The translations under genes were made by a program, and so were the position numbers. Shown here one piece after another: positions 44,419 to 54,300 of a stretch of DNA of 64,000 nucleotides; position 1 is the stretch's first letter; each line of letters opens with the position of its first letter. A model generated the notes under the pieces. It was not told the DNA's origin. It did no database searches and saw only the letters and a list, made by a program, of their open reading frames with translations. The DNA comes from Ferruginibacter sp. (lineage in GTDB: Bacteria; Bacteroidota; Bacteroidia; Chitinophagales; Chitinophagaceae): assembly GCA_014379625.1 (NCBI GenBank), contig JACMLJ010000087.1:1-64000 (forward strand), read 5' to 3'.

Positions 44419-45660
44419 TCACTTCAACCAATCCATCTCCGGAACCTTTACCGTTTCTTTAAAATAATTCAGCCGCAAACTATCATTCCATCCGTTGGGA
44501 TTTTTTTCAAAGGTTTTACTGCTGAAAAATATCACGCCTTTCATATTGGGGGTATTGCGCATAGCTTCTATTTGCCTCGGTAATTGGGTGGCATTTTTCC
44601 AAGCGGCATTACTGTTAGCCCTGTATATCCCCATTCCAATATAACAATGTTTTCCATAAGAATGTGTACTCCACCAGTTTAATAAAACTTCGTATGGCGC
44701 AATACGGTGACCAAACTCCCAGTATAATTGCGGGGCCACATAATCGATCCAGTCTTTTTTCAGCCAGAGTAAAATATCAGCATATAAGTCATCATAATTG
44801 GTTTGCGCACCGTTGGTGTTGCTGCCATCAAGGGGGTCTTTATCCTGGTTGCGCCATACACCAAACGGGCTTATACCAAACTGGCATCTTTTCTTTTCTG
44901 TTTTAATCGCCCTGCTCAACATGGAAATAATTGAATCGGTATTGCTCCTTCTCCAATCGTCTTTTCTCATGCCATTCCCATGTTGTGCGTAACTGTCGTT
45001 GTCCGGAAAATCTTTTCCCGCAATGCGGTAGGGATAAAAATAATCATCAAAATGAATGGCATCTACATCGTACCGGCTTACCACATCGGTTACAACCTGG
45101 GTTACGTACCGCTGTGCTTCTTTATTACCAGGGTCAAAATAACGTTTATCGCCATAGGTTAAAAACCATTCGGGATGAAGCCTGGTGATATGGGTGGCTG
45201 CAATTGAAGAGTTGCTGATATTAAATTCAGCCCTGTACGGGTTCATCCACGCGTGAAACACCATTCCGCGTTTATGCGTTTCCGATATCATAAAGGCGAG
45301 CGGGTCGTAATAGGGCGTGGGAGGTTTTCCCTGCACCCCGGTAAGCCATTCGCTCCAGGGTTCGTATTGGGAGGGATAAAAGGCGTCCGTGCATGGACGT
45401 ACCTGAACAACCAGTGCATTCAATCCATTGTGCTGGTGCCTGTCAAGCAATGCGGTAAATGCTGTTTTTTGTGAATCGGTATTAAAATTGCCCTGTGGGG
45501 GCCAGTCAATATTATCGACAGTAGCAACCCATACGCCACGAAATTCTGGTGTAGCCTGCGCTTTGATTTTTATAGGTAATTCGCAAAGGGTAATAAATAG
45601 TAAGTAACCCGAAATGGTCGACAGCAGGGTTGAAATACGCAATTTGAAAAATAATTTCAT
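44419..45660 (-). CDS. Family 10-like glycoside hydrolase (GHL10/DUF187)
   Basis: A 413-residue secreted protein with an N-terminal signal segment. The TIM-barrel of the GHL10/DUF187 family is recognised by EFRGVWVATVDNIDWPP, GLNALVVQVRPCTDAFYPS, FHAWMNPYRAEF, YDVDAIHFDDYFYPY, FGISPFGVWRN and WIDYVAPQLYWEFGH. Members of this family cleave peptidoglycan glycan strands lacking stem peptides or other N-acetylhexosaminyl polymers, so a cell-wall role is possible. It follows the MarR gene by 12 bases in the same direction. Confidence 0.9.
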   Translation of the reverse strand: MKLFFKLRISTLLSTISGYLLFITLCELPIKIKAQATPEFRGVWVATVDNIDWPPQGNFNTDSQKTAFTALLDRHQHNGLNALVVQVRPCTDAFYPSQYEPWSEWLTGVQGKPPTPYYDPLAFMISETHKRGMVFHAWMNPYRAEFNISNSSIAATHITRLHPEWFLTYGDKRYFDPGNKEAQRYVTQVVTDVVSRYDVDAIHFDDYFYPYRIAGKDFPDNDSYAQHGNGMRKDDWRRSNTDSIISMLSRAIKTEKKRCQFGISPFGVWRNQDKDPLDGSNTNGAQTNYDDLYADILLWLKKDWIDYVAPQLYWEFGHRIAPYEVLLNWWSTHSYGKHCYIGMGIYRANSNAAWKNATQLPRQIEAMRNTPNMKGVIFFSSKTFEKNPNGWNDSLRLNYFKETVKVPEMDWLK

Positions 45661-45672
45661 TTGATAAAAAGG

Positions 45673-46125
45673 TTACCTGGATTGACGGATTTTATCCAGC
45701 AGTTTATTGAGGGTTTTCGCTTCTTTGTCAGACAAAGCATGTACGATATTTTTAATTTCATCTTCCTGCAGGTCAATTTTCTGTAATACCCTTTTCCCCT
45801 TCTCTGTAATGGAAACATCCACTAATCTTTTATCCGTTTTGCAGGTGATCTTTTTTGCCAGCGCTTTAGCGATCAGCCGGTCAACAATACGACTGGTGTC
45901 ACTCATTTTATCGAGCATTCTGTCCCGGATCTGGAGGGTGGATAAAGGGTTTTCACTGCCTCTTAAAATGCGAAGAATATTAAACTGCTGCATGGTAAGG
46001 TCTTCTTTATCAAATATCCGCTTCAACTGTTCTGTGGTCCAGTTGTAGGTGAAAATTAAATTAACGATAGCTCTCTGATGTTCGCTTTTAAAGCTGCGTT
46101 GTTTAATATCTTTATCAATACTCAT
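45673..46125 (-). CDS. MarR family transcriptional regulator
   Basis: A 150-residue winged-helix regulator: NLIFTYNWTTEQLKRIFDKEDLTMQQFNILRILRGSENPLSTLQIRDRML, recognition helix region SDTSRIVDRLIAKALAKKITCKTDKRLVDVSITEKGKRVL, and a C-terminal dimerisation helix (LSDKEAKTLNKLLDKIRQS). Residues before 25 form the N-terminal dimer helix. It is upstream of, and probably cotranscribed with, the GHL10-type hydrolase. Ligand and targets are unknown; autoregulation would be typical. Confidence 0.93.
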   Translation of the reverse strand: MSIDKDIKQRSFKSEHQRAIVNLIFTYNWTTEQLKRIFDKEDLTMQQFNILRILRGSENPLSTLQIRDRMLDKMSDTSRIVDRLIAKALAKKITCKTDKRLVDVSITEKGKRVLQKIDLQEDEIKNIVHALSDKEAKTLNKLLDKIRQSR

Positions 46126-46234
46126 ACTCTATTGTTTGTGGCTGATACGGGTTTTATAAATGTTCGGGTACAAAAAGAAGATAACCGGCAGGCATCTCCC
46201 TTTTGAAAACTTCGTATATAGTAATAATTACCGT

Positions 46235-47263
46235 TCAGGAGGATGCAGCATTGCTTTTTATTGCGAACTCATTCACGTAGATTTTTACAAGTATTATAAA
46301 GTAGCTGATTAGTAAAGGTCCAAATATCAAACCCATAAATCCAAATAATTTTAATCCAACAATTACGCCCAATACGGTAATCATTGGATGTACATTGCCC
46401 ATTTTTTTTAGCAAACCTAACCTTGCAATATAGTCTACATTTCCGGTTACAACAATACTGTAAATAGTGAGGCCTGTTGCGGTTAAATTTTGATTGGCAG
46501 AATACAGGTAGATCACTAGTGGTACCCATATGATCATGGTACCTACCATCGGGAAAAATGCAAATACACCGGTTACAAAACCCCACATTCCCCAATCTCT
46601 CACTCCAAAAATTAAATAGCCGATAGCGGCAAATACTCCCTGTACAAGGCAAATAATGGGTATCCCTAATGCGTTTGCCCTTATCATAAGATCCGTTTCA
46701 ATGGCAAGCTTCTCCACATTTTCAGGTTTTAGAGGGATAATATGGTCTAAATATTTTTCTATGCTCCTGCCACTGTACAATAAATAATACAGCAAAAAAA
46801 ACATCATGATCAGGTTAACTAAAATATTGGCGGTGCTGTTTAATAAAGAAGGGATATAGGAAGATATATTTTGTGCAATTGATTCGGCATTTGCTGCCGT
46901 AAATAATTCCCGGCCCGTATAACCTTCTATTTTTTTTGAAAAAACCTCCAGGCCCTTTACTACTTCCTGCTGGCTGTTAATTAATGAATTTATTTTAGGG
47001 GATATCAGCAATATGGAGAAATAAACAGGGATTGCAATTACGATAAGACTGCAAATGATAAATAAGAGTGCGGTTAACCCCTTTGGCCATTTTTTTAGAA
47101 TGGTGAGTTTATGATATAATTTTCGGGTGAGAATGTATAAAGTAAGTCCGCCTAAAACACCGGGTAAAAAAATATACAACTCAGTAATAAGCATAATACC
47201 CAGCAAAATAACCAGGCCGAGTAAAATAATCTGTCTTAAGTAGTTATTAAAATTATTTGGCAT
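46235..47263 (-). CDS. AI-2E family transporter (PerM-like permease)
   Basis: A 342-residue membrane protein of the AI-2E/PerM family. Paired N-terminal helices (ILLGLVILLGIMLITELYIFLPGVLGGLTLYIL) and the central amphipathic segment precede LVNLIMMFFLLYYLLYSGRSIE, then GIPIICLVQGVFAAIGYLIFGVRDWGMWGFVTGVFAFFPMVGTMIIWVP and the family-typical MGNVHPMITVLGVIVGLKLFGFMGLIFGPLL. About seven to eight helices. Some members export autoinducer-2 and others are Na+/H+ antiporters, so the substrate is open. Confidence 0.93.
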   Translation of the reverse strand: MPNNFNNYLRQIILLGLVILLGIMLITELYIFLPGVLGGLTLYILTRKLYHKLTILKKWPKGLTALLFIICSLIVIAIPVYFSILLISPKINSLINSQQEVVKGLEVFSKKIEGYTGRELFTAANAESIAQNISSYIPSLLNSTANILVNLIMMFFLLYYLLYSGRSIEKYLDHIIPLKPENVEKLAIETDLMIRANALGIPIICLVQGVFAAIGYLIFGVRDWGMWGFVTGVFAFFPMVGTMIIWVPLVIYLYSANQNLTATGLTIYSIVVTGNVDYIARLGLLKKMGNVHPMITVLGVIVGLKLFGFMGLIFGPLLISYFIILVKIYVNEFAIKSNAASS

Positions 47264-47287
47264 TGGGTAAAATTATAGAAAATTAAA

Positions 47288-47388
47288 TGGTTGACAGTTG
47301 ATTATAGCCTGCGCGCATTTCAAATTATCCACTACCAATCGGGTGATTATTCCAATATTTCACCATTGACCATTCACCATTAACAAAT
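47288..47388 (+). repeat. Degenerate heptamer spacer
   Basis: On the right, CACCATT, GACCATT, CACCATT, AACAAAT are phased heptamers (47361-47388). On the left, TGGTTGA, CAGTTGA (47288-47301) carry the opposite orientation. They flank a GC-containing core between the AI-2E and radical SAM genes. No ORF is seen. Confidence 0.5.
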
Positions 47389-47417
47389 CGATCCGTCATT
47401 TTATTCCTAATATAACA

Positions 47418-48449
47418 CTAATCCTGCCATACCGAAGCCCCTTCGCTGCAATTGGCGCAAATGTCAATGTTCTTGCGGCTTTTCATCAGTTCCCTGCGAA
47501 ACTGTTTATAATTTTCATTTTGCCACACTTCTTTGAAAGACTGGTTCTTCAAATTGCCAAGCTGGTGCATCGCATCTTTATCAAAACAGCAGGGCACCAC
47601 CAGGCCATCCCATGTAATCACATTGGCGTGCTGCAACTTCCAGCAACGGTTGGCCAGCTTATTTTTGGCCGAATAGCTGCCATCCTCATTTTTTTTATAC
47701 CTGCTGAATTTATCAATAGTGGGTATCAGGTTATTGGGATCTGATTTATAATCATATACCTGTGCGGTTTTAAAACGTACTTCATCAACACCAACTTCTT
47801 TTGCCAGTCTTTTAATATCGGCTACCTGGTGTTCATTGGGTTTTACCACCAAAAACTGGAAAAATACAAAAGGTGTTTTACTGTTAAGCGCTTTCTTCCA
47901 TTTTACGATATTCTTAGCCCCTTCAATCACTTTCTCGATATTGCCGCCAACCCGGTATTGTTTATAAACATCCTGCGTAGTACCGTCAATAGAAATGATC
48001 AGCCTGTCTAAACCGCTCTCTACGGTTCTTTTGGCGGTAGCATCATTTAAGTAATGGGCATTGGTGGAAGTGGCAGTGTAGATGCCTTTAGATGCAGCGT
48101 ATTTTACCATTTCCAAAAAATCGGGGTTTAAAAAGGGTTCTCCCTGGAAATAAAAAATAAGGTAAAGTAATTCTTTGTGAATCTCATCGATGGTCCTGGT
48201 GAAAAAATCTCTTTCCAGCATTCCGGTGGGGCGGGTAAATGCCCTTAACCCGCTTGGGCATTCGGGGCAACGGAGATTACAACTGGTGGTAGGCTCAAAA
48301 GAAATGGAAACGGGGAAGCCCCATTGAACCGGCTTATTCAATAACCTGCTGGCATAAAAGCTGCCCAGCACTTTTATACCGTTCCAAAATCTTGCAAAAG
48401 TTAATTTACTTGCAAGATTAATGCTATCGTTCCAATTAAATTCGGGCAT
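47418..48449 (-). CDS. Radical SAM/SPASM domain protein
   Basis: A 343-residue iron-sulfur enzyme. The radical SAM motif is CNLRCPECPSG, with C57, C61 and C64 ligating the 4Fe-4S cluster; FEPTTS precedes it and YFQGEPFLNPDF is the SAM-binding GGE-like segment. The C-terminal SPASM-type region provides auxiliary-cluster cysteines in NRCWKLQHANVITWDGLVVPCCFDKD and DICANCSEG. Such proteins mature peptides or modify small molecules. No precursor peptide gene is visible next to it. A TATTTTTG element ends 5 bases before the start. Confidence 0.92.
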   Translation of the reverse strand: MPEFNWNDSINLASKLTFARFWNGIKVLGSFYASRLLNKPVQWGFPVSISFEPTTSCNLRCPECPSGLRAFTRPTGMLERDFFTRTIDEIHKELLYLIFYFQGEPFLNPDFLEMVKYAASKGIYTATSTNAHYLNDATAKRTVESGLDRLIISIDGTTQDVYKQYRVGGNIEKVIEGAKNIVKWKKALNSKTPFVFFQFLVVKPNEHQVADIKRLAKEVGVDEVRFKTAQVYDYKSDPNNLIPTIDKFSRYKKNEDGSYSAKNKLANRCWKLQHANVITWDGLVVPCCFDKDAMHQLGNLKNQSFKEVWQNENYKQFRRELMKSRKNIDICANCSEGASVWQD

Positions 48450-48454
48450 GACTG

Positions 48455-48462
48455 CAAAAATA
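48455..48462 (-). promoter_or_regulatory. TAnnTTTG -7 element immediately before the radical SAM gene
   Basis: The minus strand reads TATTTTTG and is separated from the ATG at 48449 by 5 bases, again suggesting a leaderless transcript. Confidence 0.4.
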
Positions 48463-48508
48463 ATGGTATTTAGTCTTTAACAGCCTAAACAAACCAAATG
48501 AAATTTAA

Positions 48509-49423
48509 TTAGAGGGTTGAATATTCATACGGTAAATCCGGCAGGTTATTTTCAAAATCAGTGGAAATCATAACCTTATCAGGAGCAAATCTTAATTTAT
48601 TGAGGGAAAACATTTCGTAATTATTAAAAATCACATTCAATGTAATAAAATTCATTACAAAGGATCTTGTTTCCAAAGGCAGGTAATTTTTTATATCCCA
48701 AAAAGTTGGGTTTAACAGGCCACTTTTTTTAATTGCTTTTCGCACATTTCCTGCCCCACAATTATAACTGGCTACCACCAGCAACCAATTTTCGGCTAGG
48801 TGCCGGCTTTGGTCGCGCAGGTAACGGGCGGCAGTATGGGTTGATTTATTAAAATTTTTACGGTCATCTCTTATTTTGACACCCGGTTTCACCTTGTTCA
48901 ATCCATTCTTCCCATCCTGCTTTATTTTTTTGTTTTCAGCACCGCTTGTCCTGGCAATATATTTCATGCCATATTCCCCTGCCAATTCATCCATAATTTG
49001 CCAATAGCCTACAGCGCCGGCTTTAGAAACTGCATTTCCGTTATAGGCTGATTCCAATGTTACTAAAACTTTCAACTCCTCAGGCAGGTTATAATTCTTT
49101 AAAATAGAAGCCGCTTTAGGTAAAAAAAACTTCCCCTTTGAATACATTGCAACCAGGTAATCTCTTTTGTTCCTGATAAATTTTTCAATATAGCCCATCA
49201 TTTCCTCTTCGTTCCCTTTTAAAATTTCGGGATAAACAACATTGGACTTTCTAACTATATATCCTGGTTCAGATTTTTTATTGAGCGATGCAATTAAAGG
49301 ATTCTTTGTAGTATCTGTTTTATTTTGACCCGATAAGGTTTTGAAAGCAAATAATAACGACGTACAGATGAAAAAGATAATGGATTTTATTGAAACCTTT
49401 TTGGGACTGTTTTTTAGTATCAT
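48509..49423 (-). CDS. Lytic transglycosylase domain protein
   Basis: A 304-residue envelope protein from the ATG at 49423; a TTG 33 bases earlier is in frame but less likely. An N-terminal signal or anchor helix (IIFFICTSLLFAF) precedes an SLT-type goose-lysozyme-like domain with catalytic glutamate E124 in LVTLESAYNGNAVSKAGAVGYWQIM. The conserved YNCGAGNVRKAI and the R-D-x-R-x-N segment support the assignment. It should cleave the MurNAc-GlcNAc bond with 1,6-anhydro product formation. Divergent from a GH25 muramidase with about 170 bases between. Confidence 0.92.
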   Translation of the reverse strand: MILKNSPKKVSIKSIIFFICTSLLFAFKTLSGQNKTDTTKNPLIASLNKKSEPGYIVRKSNVVYPEILKGNEEEMMGYIEKFIRNKRDYLVAMYSKGKFFLPKAASILKNYNLPEELKVLVTLESAYNGNAVSKAGAVGYWQIMDELAGEYGMKYIARTSGAENKKIKQDGKNGLNKVKPGVKIRDDRKNFNKSTHTAARYLRDQSRHLAENWLLVVASYNCGAGNVRKAIKKSGLLNPTFWDIKNYLPLETRSFVMNFITLNVIFNNYEMFSLNKLRFAPDKVMISTDFENNLPDLPYEYSTL

Positions 49424-49592
49424 ACTTATGTATTTGTTATTCAATAAGATGCGCAAAACTAACCATTCTTTTTTTGAAAGCCGGTTTTAAGGGATTTTGA
49501 GCATGTTTTTTAACAGTTTGGCCTATAATAAGAAGCCCTTGGTCTAAAATTTATCCTTATATATTGATGGTTTTGCCCATTTTTACAGTCAG

Positions 49593-50363
49593 GTGGCAAA
49601 AAAGAAAAAGAAAAAAATTACGGGCACATTTATTTTTATTGTAATGCTATTGGCTGCTATGGCGGCCGGTACCTGGTACATTACCAGTTATTTTAACCGG
49701 CCCAAATTTGTCCGATACCCTGCATTTGGAATTGATATTCCCGTTAATTACGATATTCATGGCATTGATGTAAGCCGGCACCAGGCGGTTATAGACTGGC
49801 AGGATGTGAAAGCCATGCAAATAGAAAATGTGAAGATCGGTTTTGGTTTTATGAAAGCTACTGAGGGAATTGAAAGCGTGGATGGACGTTTCAGAAAGAA
49901 CTGGTTTGAGGCGAAGAAAGCGGGCATACCCCGTGGCGCTTATCATTTTTTTAATGCACGCAAAAGCGGTAAGGCACAGGCAGAAAATTTTATAGAGACG
50001 GTAAACCTTGAAAAGGGTGACTTGCCACCTGTATTAGACGTAGAACAAATAAGAGGTACCAGTGTAGCTAATTTACAACAAAGGGTGGGGGATTGGATAA
50101 AAGTTGTGGAAAAACATTACAAAGTAAAACCAATTATTTACACCAATGCAGATTTTTATGAAAACTATCTTGCGGGAAAGTTTGATGATTACCCGTTATG
50201 GGTGGCACACTATTTAGTAAAAAATAAACCACGAATAAAAAGAAACTGGATCTTTTGGCAGCACAATGAAACCGGCCGGGTAAACGGTATCAGCGCATTT
50301 GTTGATTTTAATGTATTCAACGGTGATAGCGCGGATTTCAATAATTTATTAATTAAAGACTGA
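49593..50363 (+). CDS. GH25 family lysozyme (N-acetylmuramidase), membrane-anchored
   Basis: A 256-residue protein from a GTG start (49593). A Lys-rich N terminus and one helix (about 12-30) anchor it, and the GH25 barrel follows: GIDVSRHQAVIDW (D59), KIGFGFMKATEG, IPRGAYHFF, the catalytic DVEQ pair D149 and E151, PIIYTNADFYENYL, and YPLWVAHYLV. It is a muramidase distinct in mechanism from the lytic transglycosylase across the divergent promoter, so the pair attack the same bond by different chemistry. Confidence 0.93.
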   Translation: MAKKKKKKITGTFIFIVMLLAAMAAGTWYITSYFNRPKFVRYPAFGIDIPVNYDIHGIDVSRHQAVIDWQDVKAMQIENVKIGFGFMKATEGIESVDGRFRKNWFEAKKAGIPRGAYHFFNARKSGKAQAENFIETVNLEKGDLPPVLDVEQIRGTSVANLQQRVGDWIKVVEKHYKVKPIIYTNADFYENYLAGKFDDYPLWVAHYLVKNKPRIKRNWIFWQHNETGRVNGISAFVDFNVFNGDSADFNNLLIKD

Positions 50364-50396
50364 CAGGCACTGATTAGTTAAGAAGCGGGAATTTCA

Positions 50397-50494
50397 AATT
50401 TGACAATGAGAAAATTTGAAAATGACTCCATGCCAGGGCGAGGCGCCAAATCAAAAAGGGAGAATTTGTTGTTAGGTTTTATCACGCTGGCGCC
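50397..50494 (+). repeat. Spacer with a 16-bp-period repeat and GGCGCC inverted repeat
   Basis: AATTTGACAATGA at 50397 recurs 16 bases later as AATTTGAAAATGA (12 of 13 identical). GGCGCCA at 50442-50448 is complementary to TGGCGCC at 50488-50494. It lies downstream of the GH25 gene. No T-run follows. Confidence 0.4.
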
Positions 50495-50599
50495 TGTTCA
50501 AAAAATGAAATTTTAATTTCTATGATGGGGTTGGGACAACAATTTATCTTGACGCTAATTAAATAATGAACATAATTATCAGTATTTTGTCATAAATAT

Positions 50600-50830
50600 A
50601 TGGAGCCGGAAGTAAAAGAATTTTTAATTAAAATAGTGCATTCCCTTTCAATGGGTTTGGTTTGGTTGTTAATCAATATGAGTATTGGTATATACTATGG
50701 GTTTGCATTTTTTGAGGGAAGCCCAACAATAGCCAACTGGCTGTATTATATAGGCTTCCTGGTTTCCCTCGCATTGTTGATTTTATATTTAAGAAAGAAA
50801 TGGAAGGGCTGGGAGGAAATAAATTATTAG
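50600..50830 (+). CDS. Small two-helix membrane protein, unknown function
   Basis: A 76-residue ORF whose sequence forms two hydrophobic helices (about 14-36 and 43-64) with a Lys-rich C-terminal tail (RKKWKGWEEI), giving a plausible positive-inside topology. The ATG is the first codon of the frame. I do not recognise a family. It converges on the NTF2-like gene with only 11 bases between. Length and composition make it more likely real than random. Confidence 0.6.
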   Translation: MEPEVKEFLIKIVHSLSMGLVWLLINMSIGIYYGFAFFEGSPTIANWLYYIGFLVSLALLILYLRKKWKGWEEINY

Positions 50831-50841
50831 TGAAACCTGCT

Positions 50842-51270
50842 TTAACTGCTATGATCCGCTACAATCACCCACCTATTTTTTATTTTACGGAACAGCAATG
50901 TAAATGCGCCGTCAATATTTCCAATGCTCCTGGTTAAAAACCATCTGCCCACCACAAAATAGTACATCACTGATAAACGTTTTACTTCAAGCAGTTCAAA
51001 ATCTAACTTGCCCATTGCCGATGTATCAGGGTAATTCCTTTTATAATTATCCATTGTTTTTTGCCATCCGTAAGTAACCCCGCTTTTGCCAATAAACATC
51101 AATGAATCTGTTTTCCAGTAGCCATTCATAAAGGAAGTTATGTTTCCGTCATTCCAATCCTTTGCCTGCGCTGCCAATAAATTTCTGACTTCCATTTCAT
51201 CCTTAGTTTGCCCATGGGATACCATTACAAAAGCAACTAAAAAACAGAACAAAGCAATTGTCTTTCCCAT
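50842..51270 (-). CDS. Secreted NTF2/SnoaL-like protein
   Basis: A 142-residue protein with signal peptide (ALFCFLVAFVMVSHGQ) and a DUF4440/SnoaL-like cone fold: KDEMEVRNLLAAQAKDWNDGNITSFMNGYWKTDSLMFIG opens with the usual helix, and the closing strands RWFLTRSIGNIDGAFTLLFRKIKNRWVIVADHSS match the family end. The interior cavity residues vary, so no ligand or reaction can be named. It sits 65 bases downstream of the Asp-box propeller gene on the same strand. Confidence 0.83.
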   Translation of the reverse strand: MGKTIALFCFLVAFVMVSHGQTKDEMEVRNLLAAQAKDWNDGNITSFMNGYWKTDSLMFIGKSGVTYGWQKTMDNYKRNYPDTSAMGKLDFELLEVKRLSVMYYFVVGRWFLTRSIGNIDGAFTLLFRKIKNRWVIVADHSS

Positions 51271-51335
51271 AATAGAAAGTTTAAAAAGTATTTTAATAAT
51301 TTGAACACATTAATTATTCATCACTCATCGTCGCG

Positions 51336-54300
51336 TTAATTTTGTTTCCACCCGGGCACCCTTCCCGGGGTGTAAGGTGCGCCTTTCTTTTCTAGTTCTT
51401 CTTCCACTTTGTTTATGGCTTCACCAATGGATTTTATTTCTTCTAAAACCGGTGCAAATTGTTTGGCTGCAAGCGCATAAGATTGCTGATAGGTTTGGGT
51501 GGGAGCGGCGGTAGTTCTCCACAGCGAACCAACAATAGACGATATTCTCCCATTGATAGAGGGAACTGTTTCAAACTCTCTTTTCGCCAAAGATGCATCA
51601 CCGTTTAATAAGTTATTTACCGCATTCAGTCTCTTTTCAATTTCAAAAATATCTTTTGAAATGCTTACAGCAAGTTGAGGGGTTTCAAATATCGCGGGTT
51701 TAATGTATTTCAATTTATTCACCAGCTCGATTCTGTAATTATCAGCGCCTGAGGTTGCCCTTCTTAATTCGGCTACTTTTATGGAAAAATCCTGCAACGA
51801 CTTTTTATCAGTAGCGGGTAGCGATGCCATATTTAATAAAACGGTTTTAAATGTTTGTGGTGTTGCTAATTCAGTATATATGCCATCTTCAAATTTGCTT
51901 AATGAAACTTTGTAAGTACCGGGCAATGCCATAAAGCCGGTTTCCGAACCTCCGAAAACAAAAGACTCATCATAAGGTATAAGGTTGATCGGCCCAAATG
52001 GAGCGTACCTAAAATCCCATACAATACGCTGAATACCTTTTTTTGCCCCTGCTTTTATTTTTCGTACCACGTTCCCGCCTTCATCTGATATGGTGAATAA
52101 TAAATGGGGAGCAGGTTGTTCATCTTCCAACCGCATAGAATCGATGGAAATGTAATAGGGCGCTTCGCCTTTTTTGATTTTCTCCTTTTCTTTCTCCTGT
52201 CGTTTCTCTTTAAGGGTTTTGATATCTTCCTTCAAATGATAGGTGAAAACTGCACCAGGTTTTGGATTAGCCACGGTAAAAAAACTTTCTCCCTGGAAAC
52301 CTTTACCTCTTACGCCCAGCGATATAGATTGTTCGTACATTAAAGCATCCTTAACCGGGAAAATAACAGCCGGTTTAGCCAACGCTTCTTTTTTTAGATT
52401 ACGCAGGACTGAATAATCATCTAAAATGTAAAATCCCCTGCCGAATGTTGCAAGCACCAGGTCATTTTCTCTTTTCTGCAGTTCAATATCACGTATGGCA
52501 ATGGTGGGTAACCCGGCCTTTAACTGGGTCCACGTTTGTCCGCCGTCAATAGTAAAATATACGCCAAACTCTGTTCCCACAAATAATAAATCTGCATTTA
52601 CATGATCTTCCGCAATGGTATAAGCCGTGCCCCTTTCAGGTAAATTATGCTGAATGGCGTTCCAGGTTTTCCCGCCATCCATGTTTTTAAAAACATAGGG
52701 ATGAAAATCGCCATAGCGGTGATGGTTAAAAGTTGCATATACCGTATTCCTGTTATGCTTCGAAGCTATGATTTGGTTAACATAGGTTTTCTCCGGGACA
52801 CCGGAAATATTATCTATCCTTGTCCACAGTTTACCGCCGTCATTAGTAACGTGGATCAGGCCATCATCTGTTCCGGCGTACAAAAGCTGGTCATCTAATT
52901 TTGATTCAGCAAGCGTAGTAATGTTGCCATAAATATCCGTAGAGCCATTCTTTGCAACTGCATCCATGCTCCACACCTTACCCATCACGGGTAGTTTGTT
53001 CCGGTCAATCCCACTTGACAGGTTACCACTGATCAGTTTCCAGCTTTCACCCCGGTCATCCGTTCTAAATACTTTATTTGACGCAAAATACAGCCGTTTA
53101 TTATCGAACTGCGAAATAATCAGCGGTGCATCCCAGTTCCATCGCAAGGCCGCTTCTCCCTCCTGTTCAATGGGTTTTATATCCAGCATTTCACCGGTTT
53201 TTTTATCATACCTCACTAACCCGCCGTATTGCGATTGGGCATACACTATATTAGGATCAGTTTGATCTATCTGGCTTTCAAAACCGTCGCCAATACTCGT
53301 AAAATACCAGTCAGCATTCATAATACCATTTCCGCTGATGGTTTGTGAAGGGCCTCCAATACTAAAATTGTCCTGCGTACCCCCGTGTACGCCATAAAAG
53401 GGCAGGGCATTATCAGTGGATACTTTATAAAACTGGGTGATGGGTAAATTTGGTTTAAACAGCCAGTTTTCAGCGCCATCAAAACTCTCGTACAATCCAC
53501 CATCACAGCCCACTAACAAATGATTTGTTTCTTTAGGATCAATCCAAATAACATGATTGTCAATATGCTTGCTTTTTTCACCTAAAATTTTGAAATTTTT
53601 TCCGCCATCCAGGCTAACCCCCATATAAGTATTAATGACAAATACTTTATCGGTGTTGATGGGATCGCAAAATATTCTCTGGTAATAATTGCCGGAAGAA
53701 GAATAAGTACTTTGTTTTTCCCAGCTCGCCCCGCGATCCGTACTTTTATAAACGCCGGAGCCCTCATAGGCTTCCACTACTGCAAATAACAGGTCGGGCT
53801 TTACAGGTGATACGGCCAATCCGATCCTACCTATATCTCCTGAGGGCAAGCCTTTCATGATTTTATTCCAGGTAGCCCCGGCATCCGTGCTTTTGTACAG
53901 GGCAGATTCCGGCCCGCCGCCAATATAGGTAAACACTTTACGCTGGCGCTGATGGGCTGAGGCATATAATATATTTGAATTACGCGGATCAATATGCACT
54001 TCACTGAAGCCGGTATTTTCGCTAACGGTAAGAATAGCTTTCCAGGTTTTTCCGCCATCTGTAGTTTTGTAAACACCCCGCTCGCCACCCGAACTCCACA
54101 ATGGGCCATAAGCAGCTACATACAGAATATCAGCATTAGTAGGGTCCACTACAATTTTTCCGATATGTTCTGAATTTTTTAGCCCCATATTTTTCCAGCT
54201 TTTTCCTGCATCTTCCGATTTATAAATACCGTCACCATAAGCAACACTTCGCTGGTTATTATTTTCGCCGCTGCCTACCCAAATTGTATTGGGATTCCCG

